This document shows positions 1 through 8,754 of a stretch of DNA of 64,000 bases, piece after piece. The position numbers and the translations under genes are program-made. The notes below the pieces were generated by a model. It made no database searches. It was not told where the DNA came from and was given only the letters and a program-made list of their open reading frames with translations. The stretch is from Glutamicibacter ardleyensis. Lineage in GTDB: Bacteria; Actinomycetota; Actinomycetes; Actinomycetales; Micrococcaceae. The stretch covers positions 62,001 through 126,000 of the forward strand of contig NZ_BMKX01000011.1 of assembly GCF_014644555.1 (NCBI RefSeq), given 5' to 3'. Position 1 is the stretch's first letter, and each line of letters begins with the position of its first letter.

Positions 1-1
1 G

Positions 2-430
2 CCAGTCAATGGAGTGCTCGGAGATGTTGATACCAACAGCTTCGACACCAACGTAGCGATCCTGCCGGTATCACTTGCCGCACTGGGACTGGATGAGACT
101 TCAGCCGAAATCTCTTACAGTGTTTCGAGCTACTCCTGGTACCACACCAACGATCAGGGCGCGATGATCCCCGTGGATCAGACCGACTGGGTCAAGTTCA
201 ACGTTGCCGAACCTCAGGTTGATTTTGGGGCTCAGGGCACCGTCTTCACCGATCTGAAGGGCACCAACATTCCGGTGACCGTGGCAGATCCATCCGTTGC
301 CTCCAAGGCACTGCTGCTGCACCTGCACAACAGCACCGGAAAGCTCGGAAAGAAGAAGAACGAGACCGGCGACCGCGCACAGGTCTTGGACATCACCAAG
401 GGTGATAAGAAAGGCAAAGGAAAAGGCTAA
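2..430 (+). CDS. C-terminal end of a secreted subtilase-like (S8) protein, 5' cut by the window
   Basis: Reading frame 2 is open from the window edge to TAA at 428-430, giving the last 142 residues of a longer protein. No catalytic motif is in view. The segment looks like the beta-rich tail that follows the protease domain in large secreted serine peptidases of Micrococcaceae: it carries an LLLHLHN motif followed by a short RAQV segment and a very basic, Gly/Lys-rich end (KGDKKGKGKG). That tail may interact with the anionic cell wall. The family call is from memory of similar C-termini, so it is only moderately sure. A strong terminator follows directly. Confidence 0.5.
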   Translation, partial: PVNGVLGDVDTNSFDTNVAILPVSLAALGLDETSAEISYSVSSYSWYHTNDQGAMIPVDQTDWVKFNVAEPQVDFGAQGTVFTDLKGTNIPVTVADPSVASKALLLHLHNSTGKLGKKKNETGDRAQVLDITKGDKKGKGKG

Positions 431-478
431 TCTTTCCTGAGCTCAGCGTCTGCGTGTAAGCGTGCAGACCAAAAAGCT

Positions 479-527
479 AGACCCGGGCGTTCCCTAGCGA
501 GTAGGGATCCGCCCGGGTCTTCTCTTT
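479..527 (+). terminator. Rho-independent terminator after the subtilase-like gene
   Basis: An 11-bp perfect stem (AGACCCGGGCG at 479-489 with CGCCCGGGTCT at 510-520) encloses a second small stem (TCCCTA/TAGGGA) and is followed by a T-rich stretch. It ends transcription of the upstream gene and may also serve the convergent GH3 gene. Confidence 0.85.
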
Positions 528-566
528 GCCCAAAATAGCTTTATCCGGCAACAAGCCAGACAAAAT

Positions 567-1829
567 TTATGAGTTCTCGCGAAGCTTCTCGGCCAGAATC
601 AGCGTTGCCGCCTCGCGGACCTGCGCCGCCAGCTTGTCATCTTTTGCTGCCTGCTTTGCTAGGGCGCTCGCCATGGTCAGCGACTTATTCTCATCCACGC
701 ATAAAGGCATCGTGCCTCCGGCTTGAACAAATTTAATCGCACGTTGTCCTACCGGCACCGCGGAAACCTGTTTCGCATCACACAGATCATCGGAGATGAT
801 CAAGCGTTCATACCCTAAGTCTTCACGCAGCAGGCCGGTGATGATTTTCTTTGAAAAAGGTGCATCATTGTCTTTATCCAGTTGCGTATATTTGGCGTTT
901 GAAATCATGATCCACGCGAGGTCCTGCTCAATGGCGGCCTTAAAAGGTTCTAGATCGGTGCTTTCTGCCCCGATTTTTGTGTCGGTAACCTGGGCATGGG
1001 TATCGGTGTTCAGGCTTACTCTGCCCAATCCCGGGAAGTGTTTGACTACCGGGTGCACTCCGGCATCTCTGAGTTCTTGGTTCACTACCAAAATCGCGGA
1101 CGCAACATCCGCGGAATTATCGGCGTACTGCCGTCCAAATTTCCCGATAGGTGCGTTGCCCGTGCCCAAACTCTGTGGCACCACGTCGGCTACCGGGGCA
1201 AGGTTGACGTTGATCCCGGCCTCGGACAACTCAGTACCGAGCGTGGAAATATTCGACCGTAGTTTTTTCTTGGACCAAGTACCCTGTTCTAATGCGGTGG
1301 GTAGCTTGGTGAATCCGGTCCCTTGAAGCACCCGGACAAAGCCACCTTCTTGGTCGGTGGCTACCCAGACAGGTAGTCCATCGGGAACGTTGGTTTCCAA
1401 ACCTTCGTGGAGTTTGCGCACACTGCCAGAAATCTTGGAGTGCGAGAGCTGCGACCTGCCACGAAGAAAAGCATTAGAGATTCCCGACTTCTTCAGCGAA
1501 GCGATGTGTGCCGCTGAGGCGCCGTCTGCCGAGACACCCGCCATGACCAAGCTCCGCGCCTGTTCAGATAGGCTCATCGAGTCGGCGAGCGCCACCGCTT
1601 GCTGTTGTAGTTCAGCTTCCGGGTCCGTTTGTGTGGGGCTGGCCGAGCTGGCTGTAGCCGAAGGCTCAATAGCCGATCCGGAGCTCGAGGGGTTTGGTGA
1701 ACTGGGCTGAGTTGGCCCGGCAGTACTCGGAGTAGGCTGTTCCGCGTTTTCTGCGGGGGCCGTACAACCACTAAGTAGAAGTGTGCCGAGCAAGCTCAGC
1801 CCCACCGTTCGACGCAGCACAGTAGACAT
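567..1829 (-). CDS. nagZ: Lipoprotein beta-N-acetylglucosaminidase, glycoside hydrolase family 3 (NagZ/LpqI type)
   Basis: 420 aa. The start at 1829 is chosen because it opens directly into a signal peptide ending in the lipobox LLSGC; a longer frame exists upstream but would bury the signal. A Ser/Thr/Pro-rich linker follows, then a GH3 barrel with the hallmark KHFPGLG motif followed by DTH (the NagZ His/Asp loop) and SDDL, whose aspartate is the expected nucleophile. Known members remove terminal N-acetylglucosamine from muropeptides during wall recycling; the lipid anchor puts this one outside the membrane. It lies 26 bp downstream of the umuC C-terminal part on the same strand, so it could have been co-transcribed with umuDC before the island inserted. 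The ribosome binding site is weak. Confidence 0.85.
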   Translation of the reverse strand: MSTVLRRTVGLSLLGTLLLSGCTAPAENAEQPTPSTAGPTQPSSPNPSSSGSAIEPSATASSASPTQTDPEAELQQQAVALADSMSLSEQARSLVMAGVSADGASAAHIASLKKSGISNAFLRGRSQLSHSKISGSVRKLHEGLETNVPDGLPVWVATDQEGGFVRVLQGTGFTKLPTALEQGTWSKKKLRSNISTLGTELSEAGINVNLAPVADVVPQSLGTGNAPIGKFGRQYADNSADVASAILVVNQELRDAGVHPVVKHFPGLGRVSLNTDTHAQVTDTKIGAESTDLEPFKAAIEQDLAWIMISNAKYTQLDKDNDAPFSKKIITGLLREDLGYERLIISDDLCDAKQVSAVPVGQRAIKFVQAGGTMPLCVDENKSLTMASALAKQAAKDDKLAAQVREAATLILAEKLRENS

Positions 1830-1854
1830 GAGAGTTATTGTGTCACCAAAACCT

Positions 1855-2718
1855 TCATGCTTGCACGGTAAAGAGCTCGTCCCAGTCACTGGTATAGCGC
1901 GGAGACATATGTTCGCGTTTCATAGACCATTCCGGTGCCTTGGCCAGGCCGGCGCTGCCCAGGCCAATAGCTTTTGCGCCAAACCGTTGGGAGACCTGCT
2001 GCACGACATCACTGACGTTGACTTTTTCGCAGTCTTCAGCGGATGTTGAGCCGAGTAGTCCTAGGTCTAGCTCATCGGCTCCGGGGTGTTCGCTCAGCCC
2101 GGAGAGGATCACTCCCCCACGGACGTAGTCGATACCTGGCTCCATCAACTCGTTCATCGCTGCTACCGCGATCTTCGTCAGCACAATGGGATCTCGGGTG
2201 GGTCTGACTAGACGTATTTGGGCGCTAGGGAATGATGCGGCCGAGGTAGCAAAGCGGCTGGTTCCGGCTGTCACCGTGAGCAAACTAGCGTAACGACCTT
2301 CACTGGCCAGACGGCTTGCTGCTTTCTGTGCGTAAATGGACATCACCTGATCCATCGCTTCACGTGTTCGCACAGGGGTGGAGAAGGAACGGGTGAACAT
2401 TACCTGGCCTTTATCCGAACGCTCTTCCACCGGCCCGATACAGCGTTGCCCGTTGAGCTCCATCACCGTGCGTTGCAATACTACAGAGAACTTCTTGCGG
2501 ATGAGCTGCGGGTCGGTGGCCTTGAGTTGGGCGATGCTTTGAACGCCCATCCCAGTCAATTTTTGACCGGTCTTTTTGCCCACACCCCACACATCTGTGG
2601 CGGGAACCTGCGACATGATTCTGGATACCAGCGCCGGCTCCATCAACTGTTCAATGCACACTCCGTCCATAGACGGATTGTGTTTGGCGATGTGGTTAGA
2701 GAATTTAGCAAGGGTTTT
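1855..2718 (-). pseudogene. umuC: umuC, C-terminal part (codons 153-439), separated by the island
   Basis: Open frame of 287 codons plus stop, starting in mid-protein with KTLAKFSNHIAKHNPSMDG, the Y-family sequence that normally follows the GVS(A/T)T strand. It contains the helix-hairpin-helix region (TDVWGVGKKTGQKL), the little-finger domain and the C-terminal tail. The missing N-terminal 152 codons, with the palm residues of the active site, are at 23306-23761 on the same strand. Joined, the halves give 439 aa in frame with no lost or repeated codon. An internal ATG at 2670 could allow translation of a fragment, but that would lack all catalytic residues. Confidence 0.93.
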
Positions 2719-2846
2719 AAACCATAGATTATTGCGTTAAATGCAACTGGCTAGGTATGTATTGATGACCAATAGCGCCTGCCGGAGATAGGGGACGTCC
2801 GCAACTACAGCTTAGCCAATGAAAGATCGAATTGACCATTGATATT

Positions 2847-2885
2847 TGTTGCATCTATTCATACAATCAGGAATTAGATGCAACA
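2847..2885 (+). promoter_or_regulatory. 11-bp perfect inverted repeat covering the integrase start codon
   Basis: TGTTGCATCTA at 2847-2857 is repeated inverted as TAGATGCAACA at 2875-2885, with a 17-bp spacer. The right arm contains the ATG of the integrase (2878), and the ribosome binding site AGGAA (2869-2873) lies in the spacer. A further ATGCAAC copy lies at 2741-2747. It could be an operator for the small XRE protein of the module, an RNA hairpin that masks the start, or an accessory recombinase site near the element end. Confidence 0.6.
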
Positions 2886-3987
2886 TTTTTTGGACGTCAG
2901 CAACCTCCGGCAAGTGCTATCGCTCGATTCCGGAACCGCGGCCCTTCATCCCGATGAAGCGGTCTACGAATCGATGCTCGGTTCTTGGGAGCAACAACAA
3001 CGAAGCCGAAGCCTAGCCGAAGCCACCATTGAGGGCCGAACCTCAACCGTCAGGCATTTCACAGACTACGCAGGCTCCTACCCGTGGAAGTGGCAAGCGT
3101 CAGATATGGACGAATACACCAGCCACATGCGTTCAAAACGCCTCGCAATCTCAACGATCAGACAACGACAAGGAATCCTGCAGGTATTCTGCAGCTACTT
3201 GATCAGTCCTGACTACGACTGGGTCGAAATTTGCGAAGCCCAGTTCGGAGAAACACCTTCGCAAATCTGCCTACCGTGGAACACCACAAAGCACGTCGCA
3301 GATTACGAAGGTCTCCCCGCCAAGCGAGCGCTGACCTTCGATGAGATAGAGATGTTGTTCAACTACGCCGACTCCCGAGTTGAAACTGCCATCAGGGATG
3401 GTCGTAAGGGCGCGTTGGCGGCTCTTCGAGACGCACAAATGTTCAAGACGGCCTACGCTTTCGGGCTGCGAAGGGCCGAACTGCGCGGCTTGGACATCCA
3501 TGACCTTCACGCAAACGCACGCGTTCCTCAATGGGGACAGTACGCTGCCCTGCACGTTCGATGGGGAAAATCGAGCAAAGGAAGTACGCCGAAGCGTCGG
3601 ACAGTCTTGCTCATCCCGGAACTCTCTTGGTGGATAGATGGAATGCAGCAGTGGGTTGGCGAGGGCCGCGCACTATTTGCGCCTGGGGAACTTCCGGCGC
3701 TGTGGCCAACCGAAAGGAAAACCCGAGTGTCGCTTGAATACATTGACCGACGGTTTACGGCGCTCCGGCGCGAAGCCGGTCTCGACCCCGCCCTGACGTT
3801 GCATTGTCTGCGTCATTCTTATGTCACCCACCTAATCGAGTACGGTTACGCAGACCGATTTGTCCAAGAGCAGGTTGGCCATCAACATTCCTCAACGACG
3901 GCCATCTATACCTCCGTCAGCGGCGACTACAAGAACCGAATACTTGCGGACGCACTGAGCCGCTTCAACACCCTGGAGGTACCGTGA
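2878..3987 (+). CDS. Tyrosine recombinase/integrase of the island
   Basis: 369 aa. The N-terminal half (about residues 30-125) resembles the SAM-like core-binding domain; the C-terminal catalytic domain shows the family residues: Arg in FGLRRAEL (about 198), a lysine-rich hairpin (WGKSSKGSTPKRR), H309-x-x-R312 in HCLRHSYVTHL, His in VGHQH (335) and the nucleophile Tyr 344 in TAIYTSV. All five are intact, so the enzyme should be active in strand exchange between the element ends and its target. AGGAA lies 5 bp before the ATG. It sits at the left island border and overlaps the next gene by 4 bp (GTGA), the first of three overlapping genes acting as one recombination unit. Confidence 0.93.
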   Translation: MQHFLDVSNLRQVLSLDSGTAALHPDEAVYESMLGSWEQQQRSRSLAEATIEGRTSTVRHFTDYAGSYPWKWQASDMDEYTSHMRSKRLAISTIRQRQGILQVFCSYLISPDYDWVEICEAQFGETPSQICLPWNTTKHVADYEGLPAKRALTFDEIEMLFNYADSRVETAIRDGRKGALAALRDAQMFKTAYAFGLRRAELRGLDIHDLHANARVPQWGQYAALHVRWGKSSKGSTPKRRTVLLIPELSWWIDGMQQWVGEGRALFAPGELPALWPTERKTRVSLEYIDRRFTALRREAGLDPALTLHCLRHSYVTHLIEYGYADRFVQEQVGHQHSSTTAIYTSVSGDYKNRILADALSRFNTLEVP

Positions 3988-4328
3988 CCAAGCGAGTTGA
4001 GACCGTGTGGAACCTGCGTCGTCTGATGGCCGATCAGGGTCTATTCAAGACCACCGAGCTGATTCCCATGCTTGAGGAATTCGGCGTCAACCTCTCCCGG
4101 GAGCAGGTTTTCAGGCTGGTGACCCAGACACCCGAGCGAGCGAATCTGAGCTTCATCGGGGCCGTGTGCGCCGCGCTGAATTGCACAGTCTCGGACCTGA
4201 TCGAGGTTCGAGTCGTGGACGAGAAGGCCGTCGTGAACGCCGTCGAACCATCCCGCGGTTCCATCGGGAACCTGCGACCGGTGCCCGCACGGATCCATCG
4301 CCCGCCACTAACACCGCAGGGCAAATGA
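3984..4328 (+). CDS. Small XRE-type helix-turn-helix protein of the recombination module
   Basis: 114 aa from a GTG that overlaps the integrase stop (GTGA), with GGAGGT just upstream. Residues about 10-75 form a Cro/XRE-like fold (LRRLMADQGLFKTTELIPML, then SREQVFRLV as the recognition helix, and ALNCTVSDLIE, the usual end of an XRE domain). It is likely a directionality factor or repressor of the module, with the inverted repeat at the integrase start as a natural operator candidate. Its stop overlaps the start of the next gene (ATGA), which suggests translational coupling and fixed stoichiometry. The role is inferred from fold and position. Confidence 0.8.
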   Translation: MTKRVETVWNLRRLMADQGLFKTTELIPMLEEFGVNLSREQVFRLVTQTPERANLSFIGAVCAALNCTVSDLIEVRVVDEKAVVNAVEPSRGSIGNLRPVPARIHRPPLTPQGK

Positions 4329-6304
4329 GTAAGCCAATTCAGGAACCAAAGCTTGTCCTCGACAGCATCGTGTCGGCGTGTAAAGAACAGCTTCCCGAGC
4401 TCCCCGAACCAATACTCATCGCAGCAGCGACCAGCGCAGGAGGCCCGCATGCTCGTACCTGGCTTGCAAAAGAACTAGCTTCAAAGCCCGACTTGCTCAT
4501 TTCGGGCCGCTCAGACGCATCGCCGACAGCCTATCGTCTCATCAAAAACCTACGGGCAAGGGGTTTCGAGGACATCCAGCTGCCACGGTGCTCCACCTGC
4601 GGACGTGCCCAGAAGCTTCCCCACAGGGACGGGAACGGAGGGAAACGATGCGCTACCTGCAATCGTCGCGCGACTACCCCTGACTGCACTACCTGTGGCA
4701 ATGTCACTAAGAGCGGATACCGAATAATCGACGACGCACCCTACTGCGTAAGCTGCTGGAGAAGAGATCCCCGTAGCCATAAAAAATGTGCTGTCTGCGA
4801 GATTCCAGGTGTAATCGTGGGGAGACGGGCTCACGGTCCAATCTGTCAGGGATGCTACTCCTCACCCCCAATGGCCTGCGCCCACTGCGGCGACGTTCGG
4901 CCCGCGGTTGCACGAAACGATGGCAAGCCGCTGTGCATGAAGTGCAACCAATCACTCCGCAAAAAACCACGCAGCTGCGCGCGCTGCGGGGAATACCGCA
5001 TCACACCCTATCTACGTGACGACGGCCCCATTTGCCCCAGCTGCGCGAACCAATACGATCGGGGCCAATGTGCCGACTGCGGCAACGACCAACGACCACT
5101 CCAAGGAAACTACTGCGCCATTTGCATTGCTCCCCGACTTCTTCGAATCTTGATCTCCGACGATGACGGCATTCCCCATCCTCTACTGATGCCCCTCGAA
5201 AATTACTTGCTCCGCAACGGGAACAACGCCGATGCAGTAATCAGTTGGGTCCGACGCAGCCCAATGGCGCGTGTCGTTCATGACATGGCTGCCGGCCGCA
5301 CGCCCATTTCCCTTCTCTCCGTAGCGAGAGTTCGCGCCACGGGCGCCAGCGGGTATCTAGCCGCTCTACTAATGGAAGCGGGTGTCGTCCCCACTGAAAA
5401 TTTCGACCGAATTCGGCTAGAGGTGTGGGAAGAAGAGTACTTCGGGACTCTGCCAAACCCAACCCATCGATCGCTTCTCAAGCAATATGCAGCATGGATC
5501 GTCAACCCTCGATTTACCGATGCAGGGCACCTCAGCACTAAGGATGAAAGCCTTCGACATAGAGGATCCAAGGCCCACCTGATCGCGGTCTCCGAACTCC
5601 TCAGCACGCTCGATAGCCTCAATTTGGATCTCGGAACCGTACCTCAGCGTACCTTCGATAATTACGTGGCCACCCACGGGCGGACTGGCAAGCAGCTCAC
5701 ACCCTTCATTCGCTGGGCACGCGTCCGCGGCCTCACCCGTCTGCACAGCGAGTACCAGCAAAGCCACTTAGGAACGTCGTCAGCTTCCGACGACGAGCGA
5801 TGGGCCTGGGCAAAAGACCTCCTCACAGCCGAGGACCTCGGGTTGAATGCGCGCATCGGCGGACTCCTTTCGCTCATCTACGGAACAGCGCTCACACGCG
5901 TAGTCTCGCTGCGACGCGATGCCGTCAAGCTGGACGGCGATAGCACCTATCTTTCGCTCGGAACCGAACCGATTAAGCTTCCCGAAGTACTCGGATCACT
6001 CGTGCGACGTCTCCTGGATACAGCGCCAGCTTCGCTTCATGACAACAACATATGGCTCTTCAAAGGCCAACGAGCAGGCCGCCACCTCACCACTGCGGCG
6101 ATACGGGGACCGCTCGCACCAAGAGGCATCAATCTCAGATCCGCGAGAAATGTTGCGCTCATGATCCTTGCCCGGGACCTCCCGCCATCGGTTCTGGCCG
6201 ACCTCCTGGGTATTTCCATCTACGCCGCTGAACGCTGGAGCACCCACAGCGGCCACGACTGGGCCGATTACCCGCGTGTTCGTATCACGACAGAACCTCG
6301 TTAG
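4325..6304 (+). CDS. Zinc-ribbon protein with a degenerate tyrosine-recombinase-like C-terminus, third gene of the module
   Basis: 659 aa, start ATG 4325 overlapping the previous stop. Residues about 1-80 are helical. Residues 89-267 hold twelve CxxC pairs (89/92, 109/112, 121/124, 141/144, 155/158, 174/177, 185/188, 204/207, 218/221, 237/240, 249/252, 264/267), which fit six consecutive zinc ribbons. The rest resembles a tyrosine recombinase: a SAM-like region and then a catalytic-like fold, with LTRVVSLRRDAV at the place of the first Arg, NLRSARN at the place of HxLRH, and LLGISIYAAERW where a recombinase has LGHssixTTxxY. The tyrosine is replaced by Trp, so it should not cut DNA. It is probably a DNA-binding partner of the integrase. 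Three-gene recombinase modules are known (Tn554 tnpA/B/C; recombinase trios), but I do not recognise a characterised homologue of this protein. Confidence 0.8.
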   Translation: MSKPIQEPKLVLDSIVSACKEQLPELPEPILIAAATSAGGPHARTWLAKELASKPDLLISGRSDASPTAYRLIKNLRARGFEDIQLPRCSTCGRAQKLPHRDGNGGKRCATCNRRATTPDCTTCGNVTKSGYRIIDDAPYCVSCWRRDPRSHKKCAVCEIPGVIVGRRAHGPICQGCYSSPPMACAHCGDVRPAVARNDGKPLCMKCNQSLRKKPRSCARCGEYRITPYLRDDGPICPSCANQYDRGQCADCGNDQRPLQGNYCAICIAPRLLRILISDDDGIPHPLLMPLENYLLRNGNNADAVISWVRRSPMARVVHDMAAGRTPISLLSVARVRATGASGYLAALLMEAGVVPTENFDRIRLEVWEEEYFGTLPNPTHRSLLKQYAAWIVNPRFTDAGHLSTKDESLRHRGSKAHLIAVSELLSTLDSLNLDLGTVPQRTFDNYVATHGRTGKQLTPFIRWARVRGLTRLHSEYQQSHLGTSSASDDERWAWAKDLLTAEDLGLNARIGGLLSLIYGTALTRVVSLRRDAVKLDGDSTYLSLGTEPIKLPEVLGSLVRRLLDTAPASLHDNNIWLFKGQRAGRHLTTAAIRGPLAPRGINLRSARNVALMILARDLPPSVLADLLGISIYAAERWSTHSGHDWADYPRVRITTEPR

Positions 6305-6745
6305 ATTTCGATACCTGTGCTGTATATGAAGTAGCTGCACACAGCGGCCCGGCGTCTGTTTGCATCACTGCCGAACTTCACTTCACTAAGACTCAGTAAT
6401 ATTCTCTGGAGAAGTTGTTTGCCCCTGCATCGAAAATATAGTCTGGGGCTTGTCCGAGAGGTAGTTATTCTCACCGGATAGCGAGGAAAGATTTGCCGTT
6501 TTATTTACGAATATCGCGACCTCTGCTGTCAGTGCCAGGCCAAAGATTGTTCCTCGTTGTTACATGCCTGTATCCAGAACCGATAGCCCGCGTAACTAGT
6601 ACCGCGATTCCACCCACCGGGTGTGAAATCTCGTGACTTCGTAGACGCCGAAACTCATGGCTTAGTGGACACTGAACCTCAATACTTTGTGCACAACTAT
6701 CAGCAGCAGTATCGGAGCTGTTGTTAGTTGCGCCACAGTCGCTCG
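6305..6745. other. 440-bp gap after the recombination module
   Basis: Lower in G+C than the surrounding genes. I see no convincing open frame, RNA or strong terminator. The right end of the truncated IS481-type element must lie in or next to this stretch, but no terminal inverted repeat can be named without its partner end. Confidence 0.5.
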
Positions 6746-7858
6746 TTAGTGTTCGAAGACGTTTGGCATCAGCTCTTCATTCGCTTGAATCGCTGCCCGG
6801 TATTGCTCTGCCTTCTTCTCCCATTGCCGTATAACCAACGAAACTTGTATCCCCCTAATTGAATACGAAGACACGAGCTTCCCTCTGACTTTCAACGCCA
6901 CCGTAGGCAAAGGAAACGACAACACGACCTCATCGTTCACAGGATCAGAAAGCAAGAATTCATCATCGGTAATCGTCCTGACGAACTGACGTCCCGCAAA
7001 TGAGGTCGGCAAGGAAATATGAAACCCCTGGAAGTAGGTTTTCCTGTTTTCTCTGGTCACCTCAACCGCCATCTGATTCGCTGCCAAACCAGGAACCAGA
7101 TCAGAAACATCATGAGTGCTTTGCATGATCTCGCCGTGCTTGGAAACCACCACATCGCTGACCAGCGACACGTTCTGGGCTAGACGTCGTTTGCTCAAAT
7201 ACTCCGCTGCTTTCGCTCCCGACATCGCCAGCGGCAACGGCTCAACCGCCGGGGTATGCTCCAGCAAATCCCATGCCGCTTGCGGGGTCGCTTGGTTCAA
7301 TGACTGGTGCCGGCGATGCTGGTTGTAGTGCTCCCGGTATCGTTGAATCAACTTTTGCGCTTCGGCGAGATCCTGCGGCTTGTTCTGTTCCAAGAAGCGT
7401 TGCAGCGTCTGGTGCGAACGTTCGTTCTTTCCCTGCGTGGTGGACCGGCCGGGGAGCCTTGAAATCGGTATTGTGCCTTTCGAAGCAAGGAATATCTCCA
7501 CCATACCAATGACGCCGCTGCGCAACTGGTTGAACGCTTTGGAATTATCGCTGAGTACTTCCTGCGGAGCACCGTAGGCCTTGGTTGCTCGCGCCAGGAC
7601 AGCTTGTGCGTCCTGGCTGTTCTCATGACGTCGAAAAGCAGAGGATCCGACATCGTAGCGGCTGGCGTCGTCGATGAGCTGGTAGACAGTGAGGAGTTGA
7701 TTCTTGCCGGTTCGATACTCGAAAGCGTCCAACTGCCACAGTGCCATCACGGTTGATCTGGCGAGCGGAACGTAGGAGGACTTAGGCCGTTTTCTGGGGT
7801 TCCGATCAACGTGCCCAACCTCTGCCAAGAGCCGGGCGATCGTCGCGACGGATGGCAC
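6746..7858 (-). pseudogene. IS481-family transposase, 5'-truncated
   Basis: 370 aa from a GTG with GGAGGAAAG before it. The DDE/rve core is present: Asp in LWQLDAFEY, Asp in VLSDNSKAF and Glu in GKNERSHQTLQRFL, with a typical C-terminal beta-rich domain. The frame stays open 21 codons further upstream (IHYEATANHQEFPGGK, which reads as genuine transposase sequence) and then meets a stop at about 7924-7922. The N-terminal helix-turn-helix region of roughly 100 residues is therefore missing. Most likely the element was cut during assembly of the island and is inactive; the internal GTG with a good ribosome binding site could still yield a core-only protein. No second end of the IS is evident. 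Confidence 0.75.
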
Positions 7859-7955
7859 CTTTCCTCCAGGGAATTCCTGATGGTTGGCAGTCGCTTCGTA
7901 ATGGATCGTTGTTGAATGTAACTATCCGACAGCGGTTCTAAAGCGGTGTATTGAG

Positions 7956-8456
7956 TTAAAGCTCCATTCCCAAGACTGTTCGAACAGCAATCGCTCCGCC
8001 AAAGTCATCTTCCACTTGTGCCATACCTAGCTTCTCGGCAACACGTCGAGAAGCAGTGTTCTCGGGATGAATAATTGCAACTATTTTCTTGGCGTGAAGT
8101 ACGTCTCTTGCGAACTCTATGCAAGCATTAGCGGCTTCCGTTGCGAAGCCGTGGCCTTGGACTTCACTTCTCATGTGATATCCGACTTCGAGTTCTGAGT
8201 GATCATTAACTTCCTGCCAGGTCAGTCCGCAATCCCCGAGGAATTCGCCGCCCAGCGTTTCAACAATCCACAAGCCGAAGCCATACTCAGCGTAGTTTTC
8301 CTCATTCCAAGCGATCCACTTGCTCGCCTCATCACGAGTCTTGGGAGCCGGATAATAAGTCATTACAGCTGAGTCTCCAAGCATGGCGGCCATGTCATCT
8401 AAGTCTGTCTGAGCCATCTGTCGAAAGCGCAATCGCGCAGTGGTGTTAGGAAGCAT
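7956..8456 (-). CDS. GNAT-family N-acetyltransferase (RimJ/RimL-like)
   Basis: 166 aa covering a full GNAT domain: an N-terminal RLRFRQMAQTDLDDM start typical of the RimJ/L type, a central LEVGYHMRSEVQGHGFATEA acetyl-CoA loop (Q/RxxGxA variant), and the ENTASRRVAEKLGM helix near the end. Such enzymes acetylate protein N-termini, ribosomal proteins or small amines; the substrate cannot be read from sequence. It lies between the truncated transposase and an unknown gene, about 30 bp beyond the point where transposase similarity ends. Confidence 0.85.
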   Translation of the reverse strand: MLPNTTARLRFRQMAQTDLDDMAAMLGDSAVMTYYPAPKTRDEASKWIAWNEENYAEYGFGLWIVETLGGEFLGDCGLTWQEVNDHSELEVGYHMRSEVQGHGFATEAANACIEFARDVLHAKKIVAIIHPENTASRRVAEKLGMAQVEDDFGGAIAVRTVLGMEL

Positions 8457-8555
8457 CCGTCTAGCTTATTGCTTTGTTCATCGTCTAGTCACTACCGATC
8501 GTTTTAGGTCTACATGGGCATTCGATCCAATGAGATACCTACCATGTCCTTAAAC

Positions 8556-8592
8556 ACTGAAGCATCCCGTGATGACTGCGGGATGCTTCAGT
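8556..8592 (-). terminator. 14-bp perfect hairpin between the acetyltransferase and the next gene
   Basis: ACTGAAGCATCCCG (8556-8569) and its exact reverse complement (8579-8592) enclose 9 bases. Placed downstream of the minus-strand gene at 8755-9459, it probably ends its transcript. The T-run is weak, so a different role (small IS end, processing site) is possible. The rest of 8457-8754 shows nothing coding. Confidence 0.5.
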
Positions 8593-8754
8593 ACGAAAAG
8601 ACTGTTTTTTCAGTTATAAACAAGACCAGACGATACGGCACCATCCTGGCGCAGCCGCAGTTGACGCAATGAAGGCCGACCCGTCCACGGCAGTGAGATA
8701 ACTAGCGCCCTGGACCCACCACGCCGCCATAGACCGTGCGGTCAGCCACGTCTT

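Noticed and set aside
4325-6304. Zinc-ribbon protein as an anti-phage defence gene
   Set aside because: It is translationally coupled to the integrase and has a recombinase-like C-terminus, so a role in element movement is more likely.
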